Assembly (NCBI GenBank): GCA_003439945.1
Contig: QVRM01005202.1
Span: forward strand, 574,001-638,000
DNA length: 64,000 nt
Direction of reading: 5' to 3'
Source: Dermanyssus gallinae
Taxonomy: Eukaryota > Arthropoda > Arachnida > Mesostigmata > Dermanyssidae
Part shown: positions 34,413-50,055 of the stretch, in pieces
How positions within the stretch are numbered: the stretch's first letter is position 1
Layout of the letters: each line of letters starts with the position of its first letter
Notes under the pieces: generated by a model
What the model was told of the DNA's origin: nothing
Databases searched by the model: none
The model's input: only the letters and a program-made list of their open reading frames with translations
Position numbers and translations under genes: made by a program

Positions 34413-35402
34413 AACGAAGGAGTCTATGGTGCGGTCTAGCTGATCTTAGCTTGATGAGGCGGGGTGCAACGGACGCAACAGGAAGACATCGACAAGTCGA
34501 GAAATGGATGGACGAAGGTATACGCCGACGAACGACAGACCATAGACGACGACGACACGTTGTTGACGCACGATGAGGAATGCCCGAATTTCGGACAGGA
34601 GCACGATATACCGCCGCACCAGCGCACCACCGCACGACGAACCCTAGCATAGCTCCGGTGAAGCGGGCTATGACGTGAAACGACGCTTGCTCGATCGCTC
34701 GCTCTTGTGCTTGCTCGGCGTGCGTCTCTGCTTTTGCGTCTGCCTTACGTGCTGGCTGCGTGCTGCTGTTGCTGCTGCTGCTGCCGCTAATATTGGTGGC
34801 GCCTGGCGCTGATGCGGTGGCTGGCTTGTTCGATATGTGCTATGCTGTGCCGTGTTCTCTTCTCTCGTCGTAGATGCTTTTTGCTGCTGCTGAATATGAT
34901 TGTCGACCGATTCCGCAGTGTCGCCGCCTCTGGTGCGGCGTATATGCAAACTGAATCAACAAGGCAGGGGGCGATTGCCTCGATCCGAGGAAGAGAGGGA
35001 GCTGGGCTGGGGCGCGCGCGCTGGGCGAAGAGTTGGACCGGGAGGGAGAGCAGGGGGACAAACCTATGTTCCCCTGCTCTTCCTAAGTGAGTGGCAGGAT
35101 GCGACACCAGGAATAAAAAGCGAAAGCTTCATGCTAAACAAGGCCGGCCAACGCTGGCGGCTAAAGGTACAGGACTGCTTATTTTTTTTCCTTTCGTTCA
35201 TAGAAAGCGAAACCATGGTTGTCCGCCGGCCATGTGATATACATATATACGTCGTTTGCCGTCAATCACCAATCGTCTCTCTCCCCCTCTCTCTCTCACA
35301 TCGACCGGCACGAGAGAGCCCAAATAGCAATACACTGTGTTATCGCACGGTCGTGTATATGTTCCCGCTATCATCCCGTGTCGGTGTTGGTTTTTGATAT
35401 GC

Positions 35403-35526
35403 ATGTCGTTGTTGTTGTTGTGGTTGTTGCTATTTTTATTGTTGTTGTCGTGTTGTTGTTGCGACCGTCGTCGTCGCTGTTGCTGTTATTGTTGTGGTTG
35501 TTGTTCTTGTTGTTGTTGCTATTTGT
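35403..35526. repeat. interrupted (GTT)n repeat
   Basis: Trinucleotide repeat of gtt with variants; reverse complement in type of the AAC repeat 1 kb away. Confidence 0.9.
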
Positions 35527-35770
35527 GTTGCTCGGGGTGCGTGGTCGGTAAATGTCTGAGCTTTAGGTCTGGAAGGTGGCCAGAGCCGATGAACCCGTAA
35601 ATTAGCCTGACGACATCAAAAAGCTTTACTACGTCTACAATCACTCTACTGCCACAGCTGCGGTAACCATTAACACCACGATATACTACAATTCCTGTTA
35701 TTACGAATGCCAGGTTACTCACCCTGTCCTCCCAAGATCATTCATATGTCAGCTATGCTTTTTCCGTTAT

Positions 35771-35815
<45 letters not shown>

Positions 35816-37312
35816 TACATATAGCGTCCGTTTTTTTGTTGGAATTTTTTATGTGAGCCGTCTGCGTGTGCGGCACAAATATGTCATTTGCACGGAAAGC
35901 CCACAAAAGTGTTTCGATAGCTTGCTGGCAGTGCACGCTCGATCGGTATGTATCTGCATGCGCCGTGCAGATGCATCAGTACGCTTTGCCCAATGAGTTA
36001 TTTGCAAATTGATCCAAATAACAAAATGCATCAATTCGATGTGTGCTATCAAACCGTTATTAGAAAAAAAATATTTTAAAACCCACCATCAAGTACAAGC
36101 GCATTTTCAACCTCAAAAAGTTGTATTTTGCCGTCGCTGTGCCCAAATCAAAGTGCGACTATGACGGTCATCAAAATCTATGATAACGCGCATAAGAAGT
36201 AACAGAAGTTAGTTCCCTGTCCGAGAGATGAGGAATGAGTCCTAATCATATTGGTAGGATGCTGTCAAGCCCTGACAGAGTACGGAAAGTGTGAAATCCG
36301 AAAAGCTATGAAATGTTCTATTCAACGAGAAATACACATCATGGTTAAGCATAACTTGTATCAAAAATTCGATTTATCGAATCGGCCGTAACGGCTGTTA
36401 GCCAACACTATATTTGTTACTATGTTAATGATTGTCTCCGGTCTACTCCGTATTGCAGTGTTGTCGCGTAGGCTCAAACAGTAATCATATAATATGCTTT
36501 CTGCAGAAAACCGATGTTTATGCTAATCCATCTTACGCGCTTAACCTATCCGTTCTGTCGTCAAATTCCCTGGGGTTTTAGACATTATAGGTGACTCTTT
36601 TTATCAATTTATTATTAATTGATTGTAGCTAGCTATTTTCTGTTGTTTAAATTGCTACTCCAAAATATAAATAAAGGAGCTTATTAATCCACAGTTCTCC
36701 ACCATACCTCGACGTCACGGGGCAAGCGACTTTTGGAATTAACTTAACGGAGGTTACAATTTTTCATTATTTTTTTTAACGGAGGATTTTTGGAACATTT
36801 AAACGCCCACACATCGAAGTCCCTGTCTTTTGTTTGATCTAAATCTACCAGAGACTGCTTGTAGGCAAGCCCTTCTACAGTGACAAAAGATGGCCTAAGC
36901 ATTCTAAGCGCTGTCTTGGTCGCAGGTCCCGCGGTGGTCGCATCAATGTCCAACGCTTGCGAAAGGGCGTCCAGGATACTAGAATCTCCAGCTATCGAAC
37001 AACATACTCTACTGGAGGATTCTAAGGAACATCTCTTAACGCGCTGTGGAACATCCTCTCTGAGAACCCGATTTCGCAAGCAAGCTGCACCGCGCCATTG
37101 GAGGGCTTACATCTAGCCAATCATATTAAATCCGCGGAAGACGAGGTCTTTGTTGCCAGGATCTGTGTGATCTCCTTCTGTGTGACTTCACTTGACGAGA
37201 AGCACAAGTGCAACGGCGGCGAGAATATTTCACCGTTAGATAGTTGTGACATATCTTACATCCGCAGCTTAGACTAGAGGACATCACGTGTTCTGAGGAA
37301 CAATTGCATGTT

Positions 37313-37347
<35 letters not shown>

Positions 37348-37593
37348 AACCGCAAGCAGATCCCCAGACAATCTGCTCTAAAAGCATGCTTTCTTGCGTA
37401 TCAAAATTAGCTGAGCACAATATTAGTGGACGATAAGTAACAGTCATTAGTGCAAAACAAATAGAGAGCATTGTTTATAAATTATTTTCGGGAATGATAG
37501 CAAAGAGGTTCGATGCATTCTTAGAGGACAGAGAAGCTATTGTTTTTTTGTCAACTACCCTTCTTCTGTGGTAGTCGCCAAAAGGCATTCTAT

Positions 37594-37625
37594 TGTCGAT
37601 TACCCTTCTAGAGGGGTAATCGACA
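37594..37625. repeat. perfect 12-bp inverted repeat with related imperfect neighbour
   Basis: tgtcgattaccc (37594-37605), loop ttctagag, gggtaatcgaca (37614-37625). A diverged relative with the same layout (gtcaactaccc ... ggtagtcgcc) lies about 45 bases upstream (about 37549-37579). Neighbouring related hairpins may be remains of a small DNA element. Confidence 0.7.
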
Positions 37626-37659
37626 CATCACTAGAGAGTACTACTCGTGGAGCAGCTAA

Positions 37660-37910
37660 AAGGTGCGCATCGTAGCAACACAGCCCGAGGTGCGGAACAA
37701 GACTGTACTGCTTTACTACGACCATGTCCTCCCACGCGTCTCTTGTGTAACCCCACAGCCAAAATGCGAAACTACGGCTGCTGTTAAACTAAATTGTCAA
37801 ACACCCCATATTTTCCAGATCTGGCCCCGTGTGTTCATTATCTTTGTTTGAAGACATCAAACAATATCTGAAATCTCTCAGAAACCCCCGCTACCAGCGG
37901 TAGCGTAAAA
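37660..37910 (+). mobile_element. mariner-like transposase remnant
   Basis: The plus-strand translation NKTVLLYYDHVLPRVS ... TPHIFQIWP ... RHQTI follows the C-terminal mariner layout 'vlLhhDNArpH ... l.hPpYSPDLaPsDyhlf ... l'. The catalytic Asp of the middle box is present (YYDHVLPR), though the usual Asn is changed and a stop occurs in the last part. No inverted terminal repeats were identified. Confidence 0.6.
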
Positions 37911-41160
<3,250 letters not shown>

Positions 41161-41170
41161 ACGTGACGCC

Positions 41171-41226
41171 TATTTAAGAAGCAGCGCCCAGCTGCAAATG
41201 ATGTAGGATTGCCCCACTGGTTCAGT
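41171..41226 (+). promoter_or_regulatory. possible core promoter of the Gly/His-rich gene
   Basis: TATTTAAG (41171-41178) is a TATA-like box. TCAGT (41222-41226) is the arthropod initiator consensus, but the two are about 52 bases apart, farther than usual. The true start may therefore lie near 41202 instead. The ATG follows at 41268. Confidence 0.35.
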
Positions 41227-41267
41227 ACTACTCCACAACGGCGAACCTATACAATACCCGCGGCATT

Positions 41268-41879
41268 ATGACTCAAGACTTTCTGGTGAGTTCGACACGA
41301 CGCTCTCTTCGTCCTTTTGGCGTTTCCTCCAGCAACTCATATCTTTGTTCGGTCTTAATTCGGTGCTTTCTGTCAACTTTCGCGTCACTCCGTTCTCCGC
41401 TGTGCGGTCGTGGTCCAATGTGACTGACTGAGAATACGGTCTCTCAGAGATGCGCAAACAGCCGATGCGTGCGTCAACGTGCGTGTGAGGACAAAATTCG
41501 ACCCCGTCAACCTAGGACTTCCTTTTTGACTGTTAAAGCAGAGCCTGCGTTTCAGCTGTGCGACCATCCGTAAATCTTATATTTCCTCACGCGTTACTTG
41601 CATGTCAGCTTAAAGCGTGTCCATTTTTTTGTTCATTTGCTGGGCAGTGTCCACTTCTATACTAGTCCTATTCTACAATGTGATTCTGTACTACAGTAAT
41701 CAGATTTCACCAATATTTACAAAATAAGTACAAGTGCCTTTTATTATATCCTTCCTCTGACTCCTACTGACTCCTATCCTTACTCAGTGTGTCCCTCACT
41801 ATTGGTCTAAATATACATATATCACGTTTACTGAGGGACAATTATTTATACCCCATTGTGAAGTTAAATAAATATATGC

Positions 41880-41918
<39 letters not shown>

Positions 41919-42263
41919 CGTATACACATACAGAGCATACAGCATGGTGCAATCTTCCTATTTCAGCGTGTGCTGCTGGTGGTTCTGGTCGTGACGTTTA
42001 CGGTAAGCAACGCCATCCCTCTGGCAGTGCCTCCCGTCTACTATGGAGCTTACGGGCACGCTCCCCTTGGCTATGGAAGCGGTGGCTTCTACGGCGGCGG
42101 CGGCGGAGGCGGCTACGGTGTCGGCCATGGTCTGGGTATCGGCCATGGCCTGGGTATCGGCCACGGCCTGGGCTTCGGCCATGATCTGGGTGTCGGTCAT
42201 GGCCTGGGCTTCGGTCACGGTTTGAGCGCCTCGCCGCTGGCCTACGGCCTGTACAAGAAGTAG
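41268..42263 (+). CDS. small secreted Gly/His-rich repeat protein
   Basis: Two coding exons: 41268-41285 (MTQDFL, then CTG|gtgagt) and 41967-42263 (after ttcctatttcag), phase 0, 104 aa in total. The joined start gives a signal peptide: MTQDFL followed by RVLLVVLVVTFTVSNA, cleavage probably after SNA. The mature part has a YYGAYGHAPLGYGSGG stretch, a Gly run, and six imperfect 6-residue repeats of the GHGLG(I/F/V) type encoded by 18-bp DNA repeats (from about 42124). It ends LAYGLYKK. Such Gly/Tyr/His-rich secreted proteins occur in arthropod cuticle and in glycine-rich antimicrobial or cement proteins; which applies cannot be told here. Intron 1 carries a (TA)n run. Confidence 0.8.
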
Positions 42264-42620
42264 GCCTAGCAGGCAGGTAAAGATCCGGCCGGCGAATAGA
42301 TGGATATAGGCCAAGGCCTAGAGTCGCCTGACAGCCGCCGGATGGCAGCGAACCAAACCACGAACTCAACCGGGTTAGATGCTCACAGCAAGCGCTACGC
42401 GCTATCGGTCGCGTCATCGTAGCCGATCATTACCACTGTTCGGCCGCAGATCTCTCGTGTTGCTGACGTCTTGTGCTTGCCGTTGGGCATCAATGAGTTC
42501 GTTGCAAAGATGGCTTCCAGGACAGCTTGCGGGAGACGTTCCTGACAACGGGTGCTTGTCGGGAAGCTCCAACTGTTACGCACTTAATACATACTCCAAC
42601 ACCACAGAAACGTGCAGCAA

Positions 42621-42626
42621 AATAAA
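42621..42626 (+). promoter_or_regulatory. polyadenylation signal of the Gly/His-rich gene
   Basis: AATAAA 358 bases after the stop codon, first such hexamer downstream. Confidence 0.55.
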
Positions 42627-42769
42627 CGCACCAGGCAGCAGCAGCATTTAAAGCAGAACGACTCTTGCTTACACCTGTTTTGTACTAGGGTATTTAGGAA
42701 GTGTTAATCCCGCGCACCCTTGTCGACTTGTTTGTTAGTGACATAAGAGAACAACAACGACGCAAAGTT

Positions 42770-43022
42770 CTAGAGGCAGCGACGGCGGTAAGAGCGATCG
42801 ATGTCTTTAAATCTCCTGGGTACTGGGCCGGGATGGCCTGCGACGTCGATACAAGGTACATCGCACACGGGTTCCATCATTTTGTATGCTTCTATAGGGA
42901 GTTTTACAAAGTCTATAGTGCCTAGTGTCTTTTCCGGTTCTGCTCGCAGTAAAAGCGCTAAGCTACCACTCGGTTGGTTTCTAGGCATTACAACGAAGGT
43001 ATCTGCTCTCTCTCGGTGAAAC
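42770..43022 (+). mobile_element. LINE reverse transcriptase N-terminal fragment
   Basis: The plus strand reads MSLNLLGTGPGWPA followed by LYASIGSFTKSIVPSVFSGSA and LPLGWFLGITTKVSALSR. This follows the 'spGpDGip ... lfn.s...g.vP..w..a.i..i.K ... yRPIsl' region at the beginning of LINE reverse transcriptases. The match is loose and the fragment short. Confidence 0.4.
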
Positions 43023-43029
43023 AAGATGA

Positions 43030-43308
43030 CAAAAAATAATGATGCTAAATAATAACATTAACCAGTTTGTACTCTATTTGAATGCCATAAATAGGATTGA
43101 TTAAATTAAGTAAGCATCTACATACACAACGCTGATGGACGTTCCTAATATGTTCAGATGTTCGTATGTCTAAAAAGCGTCTCATAGTCCCTAAGTAACG
43201 CGTTCTCGTGATTAGACTTATACGAGCTTTGTCCAGCAGTTGAATGTACCAGCAGGACGATGCTCAACCAGGCCGAACAGAAGCTATATATATATATACA
43301 TACATAAA

Positions 43309-43344
<36 letters not shown>

Positions 43345-44880
43345 TATAGTCAAGTGTTTAAAACGGTGTGCGATATAATATTAATATGATAATTTACCGT
43401 GGAAGCCTTTATTGGCGTTTGATGCAATGTCTTTGAAAATGGACAAAAAAAGAACGGCACACCGCTAAAACCCATTTTTGAAGCTTCTATCTCCACCACG
43501 ATAGGTCCACGCATTAAATCGCGTGAGTCGAAACATCTTTTTTTTTATTTATTTTAATTTTCATAAAGAGAAACAAATGCGCGGTGCTGCCTCGGGTGAA
43601 TAAGCTGTTTCTTAAAAGGCACCAAAAAGACCTAGAGCGTTAGAACTCTTCCTAGTTAGCCCAGTGAAGATTTTCGTAGGTATTCTGCAGTATTCCACCA
43701 CCACCTTCTTCTAGCTTGACTATCGGCGCAATTTCACCACTGAAAAAAATCCGAAGCGACCATTCACCTCAGCCGAACATTGCCGCTTCACCTTTGTGGG
43801 TGGAGGCGTTCCAACGCGGGACAACTTCCAACTCTGGTCCTCCACAATTTGTATCATACATTCCTAGAGAGAGAGAAAGAGAAGAGCTCGCGCCTCTTTC
43901 GACCTGCGACAAATCACAGGGTGCCCACAGAGCACATCTTTTGGTGAGCCCAAGTTGGTCGTGCAGGTTCCTTTGGAAGAACTTGGCATCCAAGCCCAAA
44001 TATTTTTTTTTAATTTCGCTCTAACAATCACATTTAAGACGCTCGCCATGGGCTAAGTTGTCTATGGCACGATATCTAATGGATCTATCGTAATTGCGTT
44101 CTCGTTACTCGAATTTTTTTATAGGCTTTCTTTAGCAATGCATGTTTGAGTTTTTATTGATCGCTGTCTTCACACAGCCCGTGTCCCAAATTCGTTGCTG
44201 CTTTTGAACGTACTTCACGGGATTCATCGTGTAGGTTTAAATGTTCAAGGCGAAAATTTTCAGTTTCGCTGGCAAAGCCTCTACACTGGTCGACCACTTG
44301 CTGCGTGCGAGAGACGGGACATTCTAGCAGCAATTCTCTTGAATGTGTCATTTGCGAAAGAGTTTATGATCGATTTAGTCTTCAAAGGGACGCCAGTGTC
44401 CGGGTGGACCTTCTTTAACACCTTCTAAATATAGATAGAGTACGACTCGTTTCTGCTGCACATGTTCTCATTATCCGTGGTATGTACGTCCTCTTGGGCC
44501 ATTTCGGCTTTTTTAGAGCCGTTCCTGGCGACGAAAGCGCCATGTTCAATACCTCATTTATTTATGCCTTCAAGTTTGCAATAAGAATGCTTAGCTAAGC
44601 GCTACAGTGCTGCACAAAAGTGAGAAACATATATTGATTTGTCGAGGTTTTCTCCCAGAAAGCAGGAATGACTCGCAGCACAGGAGGTAATTACTTGAGA
44701 AAGTTCCGAAACGAATAACAAGTGCAAATGATTGCAAGTCTCATCATGGCCCAGCTGCACTAAAACCATTAAAATAAAAAAAAATTGACTCTTGAACGTT
44801 AACCTCAAACTAACATATCTAACTATAGATACAGCATCGAGCCCTGTGGAAGACACTTGCTGCAAAGGTATGCGCGCGTC
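43030..44880. other. no supported gene
   Basis: AT-rich, (TA)n at about 43287-43341. A pair of overlapping opposite-strand frames at 44154-44428 has no recognised motif. Confidence 0.45.
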
Positions 44881-46443
44881 GTAGCCAGTGGCTCACTTGG
44901 CAAGCATGGATTTGAGTATGGACGCCCGTGACGGTGAAGAAATACCGGAAATATCGAAGTTTACCATGGTGACTGGGTCTAGGCAATCTAGATCAGGTCT
45001 AATATTCTCGGGCGGAAAAACAGAAGTTCGGATACGGCTAAAACGGCACGGCGTCTTTTTATATCGGGAACCCATGCAATGTTATAAATGCTACAGTACG
45101 AATAATTTTGCAGCAAAGTGCAAATTTTTCAAATCGAGGTGAAGAACTTGCGGCTCTTCGGGACACCTGGGGAAATACAGTAAAGCCCAGACCTGATGCA
45201 GTTTGTGTTTTGCGGAACATGAAACCACTTGAGGCTCATGCTCAGATAGGCTAAAGCGCGCGTTATTCTCACAAAGACCTTCCCAAAATATAATTGAGAA
45301 ACGCTTGGGTGCCCCGTTGATGCCACTCTGCATACGCGTGATCTATGTACAGGCCTCTGACAACTTCCACAACGCGCTCCTAGTTTTCCGTAGTGAAAAT
45401 GGAGTCACACTTAAACTTTCTTAATCTCCAAGGGACATAACAGCAACAGGAGCCGCGTTGGAGGGCACTGGGAATAATTTGATTAGACAGCAGATAGAGC
45501 TGCTTAGAGTGGAGGACATAGTGCAACAAACTATGGCGACGATTGTGCCAATGTTAGAATATATCATCGTGCAGACGGTGGCTGGGACTATCCAGGAAGC
45601 CATTCTGAGCATTCTGGGAGGACAGATGGGTGCCCTGTTAGCCACCTCACCTGTACTGCAATAACCAGTGACGCTGATAAGATCTAGCCATCACGGAACG
45701 ACAGAAGCGCAGATTGTGCAACTACAGTTTCATCACATTTCAAGTCAATCTAACATCTGAAGACGAGACAGGACAGCAACCAGGCCGCTTGTGAGAACCA
45801 GCAGGGTCAGCAAGATAATATGAAGTTTGGAGAGGTAGTGAATGCAAATATTCAGATAGTGATCTGGAACTGCAATGGAAGGGGGTGTATAAAAGATAAG
45901 ACGTTCTCATTTTAACGAATACCTGGCCGAGAGAGCAGTTTGATCCAAGGTGATTTTAGGGGTACCATGCTCTGACATCGTGCATAGGGCATGCGGGGGT
46001 ATCCGCTTATTATTAGACTGACGGTGGAAATAAGTGTGAATATAGTAGCAAAATCTAACCGCAGTAGTGCCATGTAAACTAGAACTTGTGGGCGCCTGTG
46101 CGCAATCAAGGAAAGGAAACCGCTTATGTTAGGGTAAAAGCGTTACCAAAAAAAGCTCCGATGATCATAGGAAAGGATTTAGAAATGGAGGAAGGAGATA
46201 CATAGGAGAAGCAAATGTACTAGAAAAGAAAGACTAAATAAGCGTTAAGAGAGGCTGACAAACGTCCAAATACGACTACATGGCTGAAGCGGAATAGGAC
46301 AATGTTCAGTAGAAATGGGCAGGCCAGTTAAGCACTCTCATAAAGCAAACGAGGCTCTGTTTATTGTGGGCGATCTCACTGGGAGAGGTAATGGAGGCAA
46401 TCGACAAAGCACCACGGGAAAAAGCGCACGGAGAGGAGGTTTC

Positions 46444-46890
46444 GTAATTGGAATGAGTACATCTCTAATTAAGGAACTGTTGGAAATTTGGGCCAGCAGC
46501 TGCGGTAATTCCAGCTCCAATAACGAATATTAAAATTGTTGCTTTTAAGATGCCTGTTGTTTAAAAACTTGCTTGACTTGCAACATATCTTCATGGGCCA
46601 CCGTTTGTGGAGCGTAAATACGAATGACTGACTGCCTTGATCGGTTTAATTGTTTGGCTTGTAAGGATTATCAAATATTACTTTGACTAAGTTCGAGTAC
46701 TTAAAGCAAGTATTACTTAAATATGAATGCATGGAATCATGGAGCATTTCATTGTTCTACTTGTATTGCGACTAAGTAAAAGGCCACTTCACTTTTGACA
46801 CCGTGAAAGGCCACGGAAAAATGGCGTTATAGGGGAAGTACGGTTGCAAAGCGGAAACTCAAAGGAATTGACGGAAGGGTACACTCAGGA
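46444..46890 (+). pseudogene. diverged 18S rRNA fragment inside the LINE
   Basis: Three collinear blocks match small-subunit rRNA. Block 1 (46444-46550) includes gtaattggaatgagtaca and the near-universal gccagcagctgcggtaatt-ccagctccaata, followed by tattaaaattgttg. Block 2 (about 46676-46748) matches the actttga...gtacttaaagca...atgcatggaatcatgga segment. Block 3 (46832-46890) matches ggggaagtacggttgcaaag...aaaggaattgacggaagg. The spacing between blocks 2 and 3 is far shorter than in 18S, so several hundred bases, including the gaaattcttgga region, are missing. Substitutions in otherwise invariant positions show it is not a functional rRNA. Confidence 0.8.
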
Positions 46891-47339
46891 GAAACTGAAA
46901 AAAGCACCACTAAAACACGAAACGACATTCTTGGAGGGGAATAGCAATAAAAAGCTGCCCGTGCAAAATATTTTCAGGAACAACAGCAAGGAGTCTGGAG
47001 TCTTTCATAGAGAAAAAGAGGATAATACCGAAAGAGCAGCACGGATCTAGCAGAGATAGATAATTTTACTCAGCAACTCATCATCATCATTTATTTATTG
47101 CACCAAATGTATGGTATGTATATTCACTCAGCAACCGACGAGCTGCTCGGGGTAATCTGGGACCCGCTGTTCAGGCTGAGGAGTAGCCCATATGCAGTAT
47201 TTGCGAATTTAAAGACAGTGTTTCACGTAACACCAAGCGAAATAATAGGTGAAAGGATAGCAAAATTGCGAGTGCTTAGGGTTACCTATCAAATGTAGTT
47301 ATTAAATGCATTAACTATAAAATTTGCTTATTAACCGAG

Positions 47340-47400
47340 TGAAGTGGCTTAATAGCAAAGCCCTTGCCTTGCATTCAGGAAGTCGCGGGTACAATACCTA
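47340..47400 (+). other. tRNA-like segment within the LINE region
   Basis: tggcttaatagcaaagcc (A-box-like), ttgcattca (anticodon-loop-like) and gggtacaatacc (B-box-like) have tRNA spacing and resemble a decayed tRNA-Ala or a tRNA-derived SINE head. Several box positions are mutated. Confidence 0.35.
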
Positions 47401-48760
47401 AACCAGCTACTCTTAGATTAGTTTTCAAAGTTTGCAATTTAAACAAGGTGAATGCCGAAATTGATTATAATCAACCATATTCGGACAAAAAAAACAAGAA
47501 GCACAGATGTCTCAAAAAAAAGACATAGTGCATGACCATCTTACGCTCCTTTTTAATATCCTAAAAACGCTTGTGCTGATTGCGGAGAAGGTGATCCAAA
47601 CGATAGATTTGGGTGTCAACGAATTTATATTGTCATCCTGTCGTGGCCCATTCGAGGGCTGTTAAGGCTACTGCCAATACGGGGGGACCGTTCTGCACGA
47701 GGACCCCCGGGCTGGACGGTTAATGCCCCGGGTGACACCCGGTGGTACCGTCCGGGACGCCTGCTGCCTTGGCTTAATAGGCAAAACGAGTGAGAAGTGG
47801 CCACATGAAAGCAGACCACCGGTCGAGAGGACCTTCTGGCCCCGTATTTTACGGGGAACCCCTGCGCTGGAGTGGTCAGACGTCCTTCGGGAGGAATGTA
47901 TATTCTGGTGTGTAACGCGGAATCGCGAGGTGAACGCGTCTAATCGGTACGGTGGAGTAGTGTGGTACCCCCATTCCGAACCTCGATAGGGGGGAGGGTG
48001 GGGGAGCTGCTGGCCTGTCTATTCGGGCTGGCGGGCACTCCCGTCATAGGCTCGCGCGTATTAAATCGCGGGCGGCGGGAGTGTAAGTATTTCTCTCTTT
48101 TGCTGTCGCGCGATGGACTGAGTCCGCTTCTGTTTTTCGTCCTTCTGGGTGGACTGCCGAAGCGGACTAGGAGGGACTGGGCCCGAGAATGGGCCAGAAT
48201 ATTACTATATGCAGATGATGTGATCATCTTTAGTTGTAATGTTTTTAGAATGTAACAAGTCATGGATTGACTAGCTGCATTTATGAATGAGAAGGGCTTG
48301 ACGGTTAGCTCAGACAAGACAATAGTTATGATGTTCCGATGCGGCAGTTACCTGGCCATATCTGGCCGAGCTTTAAATCACGAAAACGGAAACAAAATTT
48401 CAAACAAAAATACCTACCTGGGGATCACCTTGCCAACAAGCGACAACGACAGCGTTCAAAAATCCAGGAGATGGCCAGGAAAGCAATCATCGCGATTAAA
48501 TGCCCACATATGCTTTTGGTTTATGTAGTAGTCGCTCTTTTCCCCGCAAATGGTGTTCCACCACTTCTTTGGGATAAGCTGGGTGCAGACGAGCTACCTT
48601 TAGTTGGTAGGGTGAAGTTTTTCTTTTTTAAGTGGGTTTCCGCGCTTTCGAATACGTGCATTAATGGGGTTGTCCACGTGCAGGTGGGTGGCCCGCTATT
48701 GACAGAGGATTTTCAAAATTGTTGGAGTCTAAACAGAATATGCACTTTTGGCGTATGAGG

Positions 48761-50011
48761 AACTAGCAAACAAAAATGAAGTCATGTGATTTAGAGATTT
48801 ATGAAACAGTAGCAATGAGGAGCACTAACGGCGGGCTAGCGGGGCGAGAGATCGACATCTAACCGCGGTCTTTGCAGCCTACGGATTGCATCGCGTTCTG
48901 TGCAATGTGGAAGGTTTTCACGAACCACATCATAGATGTCGATGCAGACTATGCGCTGAAGCAAATGTGATAGATACCACGCCGCGGTATGTCGGGCGGT
49001 TTGGTCCACAACAACTAGTAAAACGCTAGATTGATGGTTGTCTCGAAAACTTTGATGCAAAGGTAAACGTAGATACCAATTATGAGTGTTACCAAAAAAA
49101 CTAAACTAACTATAGATATTTTTAATGACCTCCTGAAAATTCAGCATAGACGGAACGTACACGTACTAACCACTGTAAGTGGGCAAATCTATTTGCAGCT
49201 CTGACCAAACTTTCTTTTGCTCGTACACCTTAAAATGCCCCACAACTGAGTGGCACATAATAAAGCAACATGATGCATAGCATTTGTTAGAATGCTGCAA
49301 AGCTTCTCCTAAAAGTTATGGCACTTGTATGCCGGGAATTGGAGTTTTTTTGATGATGTAGTACAGTCACATTAAAGCCCTAAAAAGCTTACAATAAGTG
49401 GGTTTCTAACAACTACGCACTACAGACGCAAACAAAATTAGACGAATTTGTTTACAACATTAGCTCTTGCATATCTCCAAATGCTCTCGCAGTGCTTTGT
49501 TTTACACGCATTACGAGATGCGGAATTGTTGCGTATACCGTTTTGCTTATTAACGATTTTTGGCTTGACGAGAATGTTTTGATCAAGTTTAAAAGGTGCA
49601 AGTGCCATTCTCGAGTAATTCGAGCCAAAAATCAAGGTACTGCGAACACCTGCCGAATTTAAGGCAGACGCCTGGAATCTAAGGCTTAACTAACAAATGA
49701 GACAATACTACTTAATATAATAAATAAAACGATTTAAAACAGTCAGACTAATATTGTCATTATCTGGTTTATCAATATCCCCTGCTTTGGTGCTGGCTTC
49801 TCATCTAAAAATGTCCCTCCCCCGGAGCTAGGAGCGAAGCATTATACTAAACTACCACAAACAAAACAATATATTTGTATTAACTCTCAGAGCATGTGTT
49901 ACATGTTTATTTTCATCGTAGCGTCTAGTTTCACTTTGTGCCATCATCAGTGGTCATCTGGACAATATATTATTAAAACATGTATTCACCGAAGCGGTGC
50001 AGCATTTATGT

Positions 50012-50055
<44 letters not shown>

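Larger units (their letters stand above)
34050..36740. other. intergenic region with CAN-type simple repeats
   Basis: It includes (AAC/AGC)n at about 34258-34412, (GTT)n at about 35405-35525 and (TA)n at 35775-35813. Many short open frames on both strands are translations of these repeats (poly-Asn, poly-Thr, poly-Leu). No gene was supported. Confidence 0.5.
44888..48760 (+). mobile_element. degraded two-ORF LINE containing an rRNA-like insert
   Basis: In order on the plus strand: an ORF1/gag-like protein with a CCHC knuckle QCYKCYSTNNFAAKCKFF (about 45075-45135) and second and third knuckle-like blocks after a stop (CGSSGHLGKY, CSLCFAEHETT). Next is the start of an apurinic-type endonuclease, IQIVIWNCNGRG (about 45852-45890), and its later motif LFIVGDLTGRGN (about 46350-46385). 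After the rRNA-like insert come RT fragments: YAVFANLKTVFHVTPSEI (motif A region, about 47190-47245), GLSPLLFFVLLGGLP (motif B), ILLYADDVIIFS (catalytic YADD, about 48200-48235), then EKGLTVSSDKT and NTYLGITL. There are multiple stops and frameshifts. This is the endonuclease/RT order of Jockey/R1/I-type LINEs. Confidence 0.7.

Noticed and set aside
36744..37079. 111-codon minus-strand open frame
   Set aside because: No motif, splice context or promoter was recognised, and an overlapping plus-strand frame is equally open.
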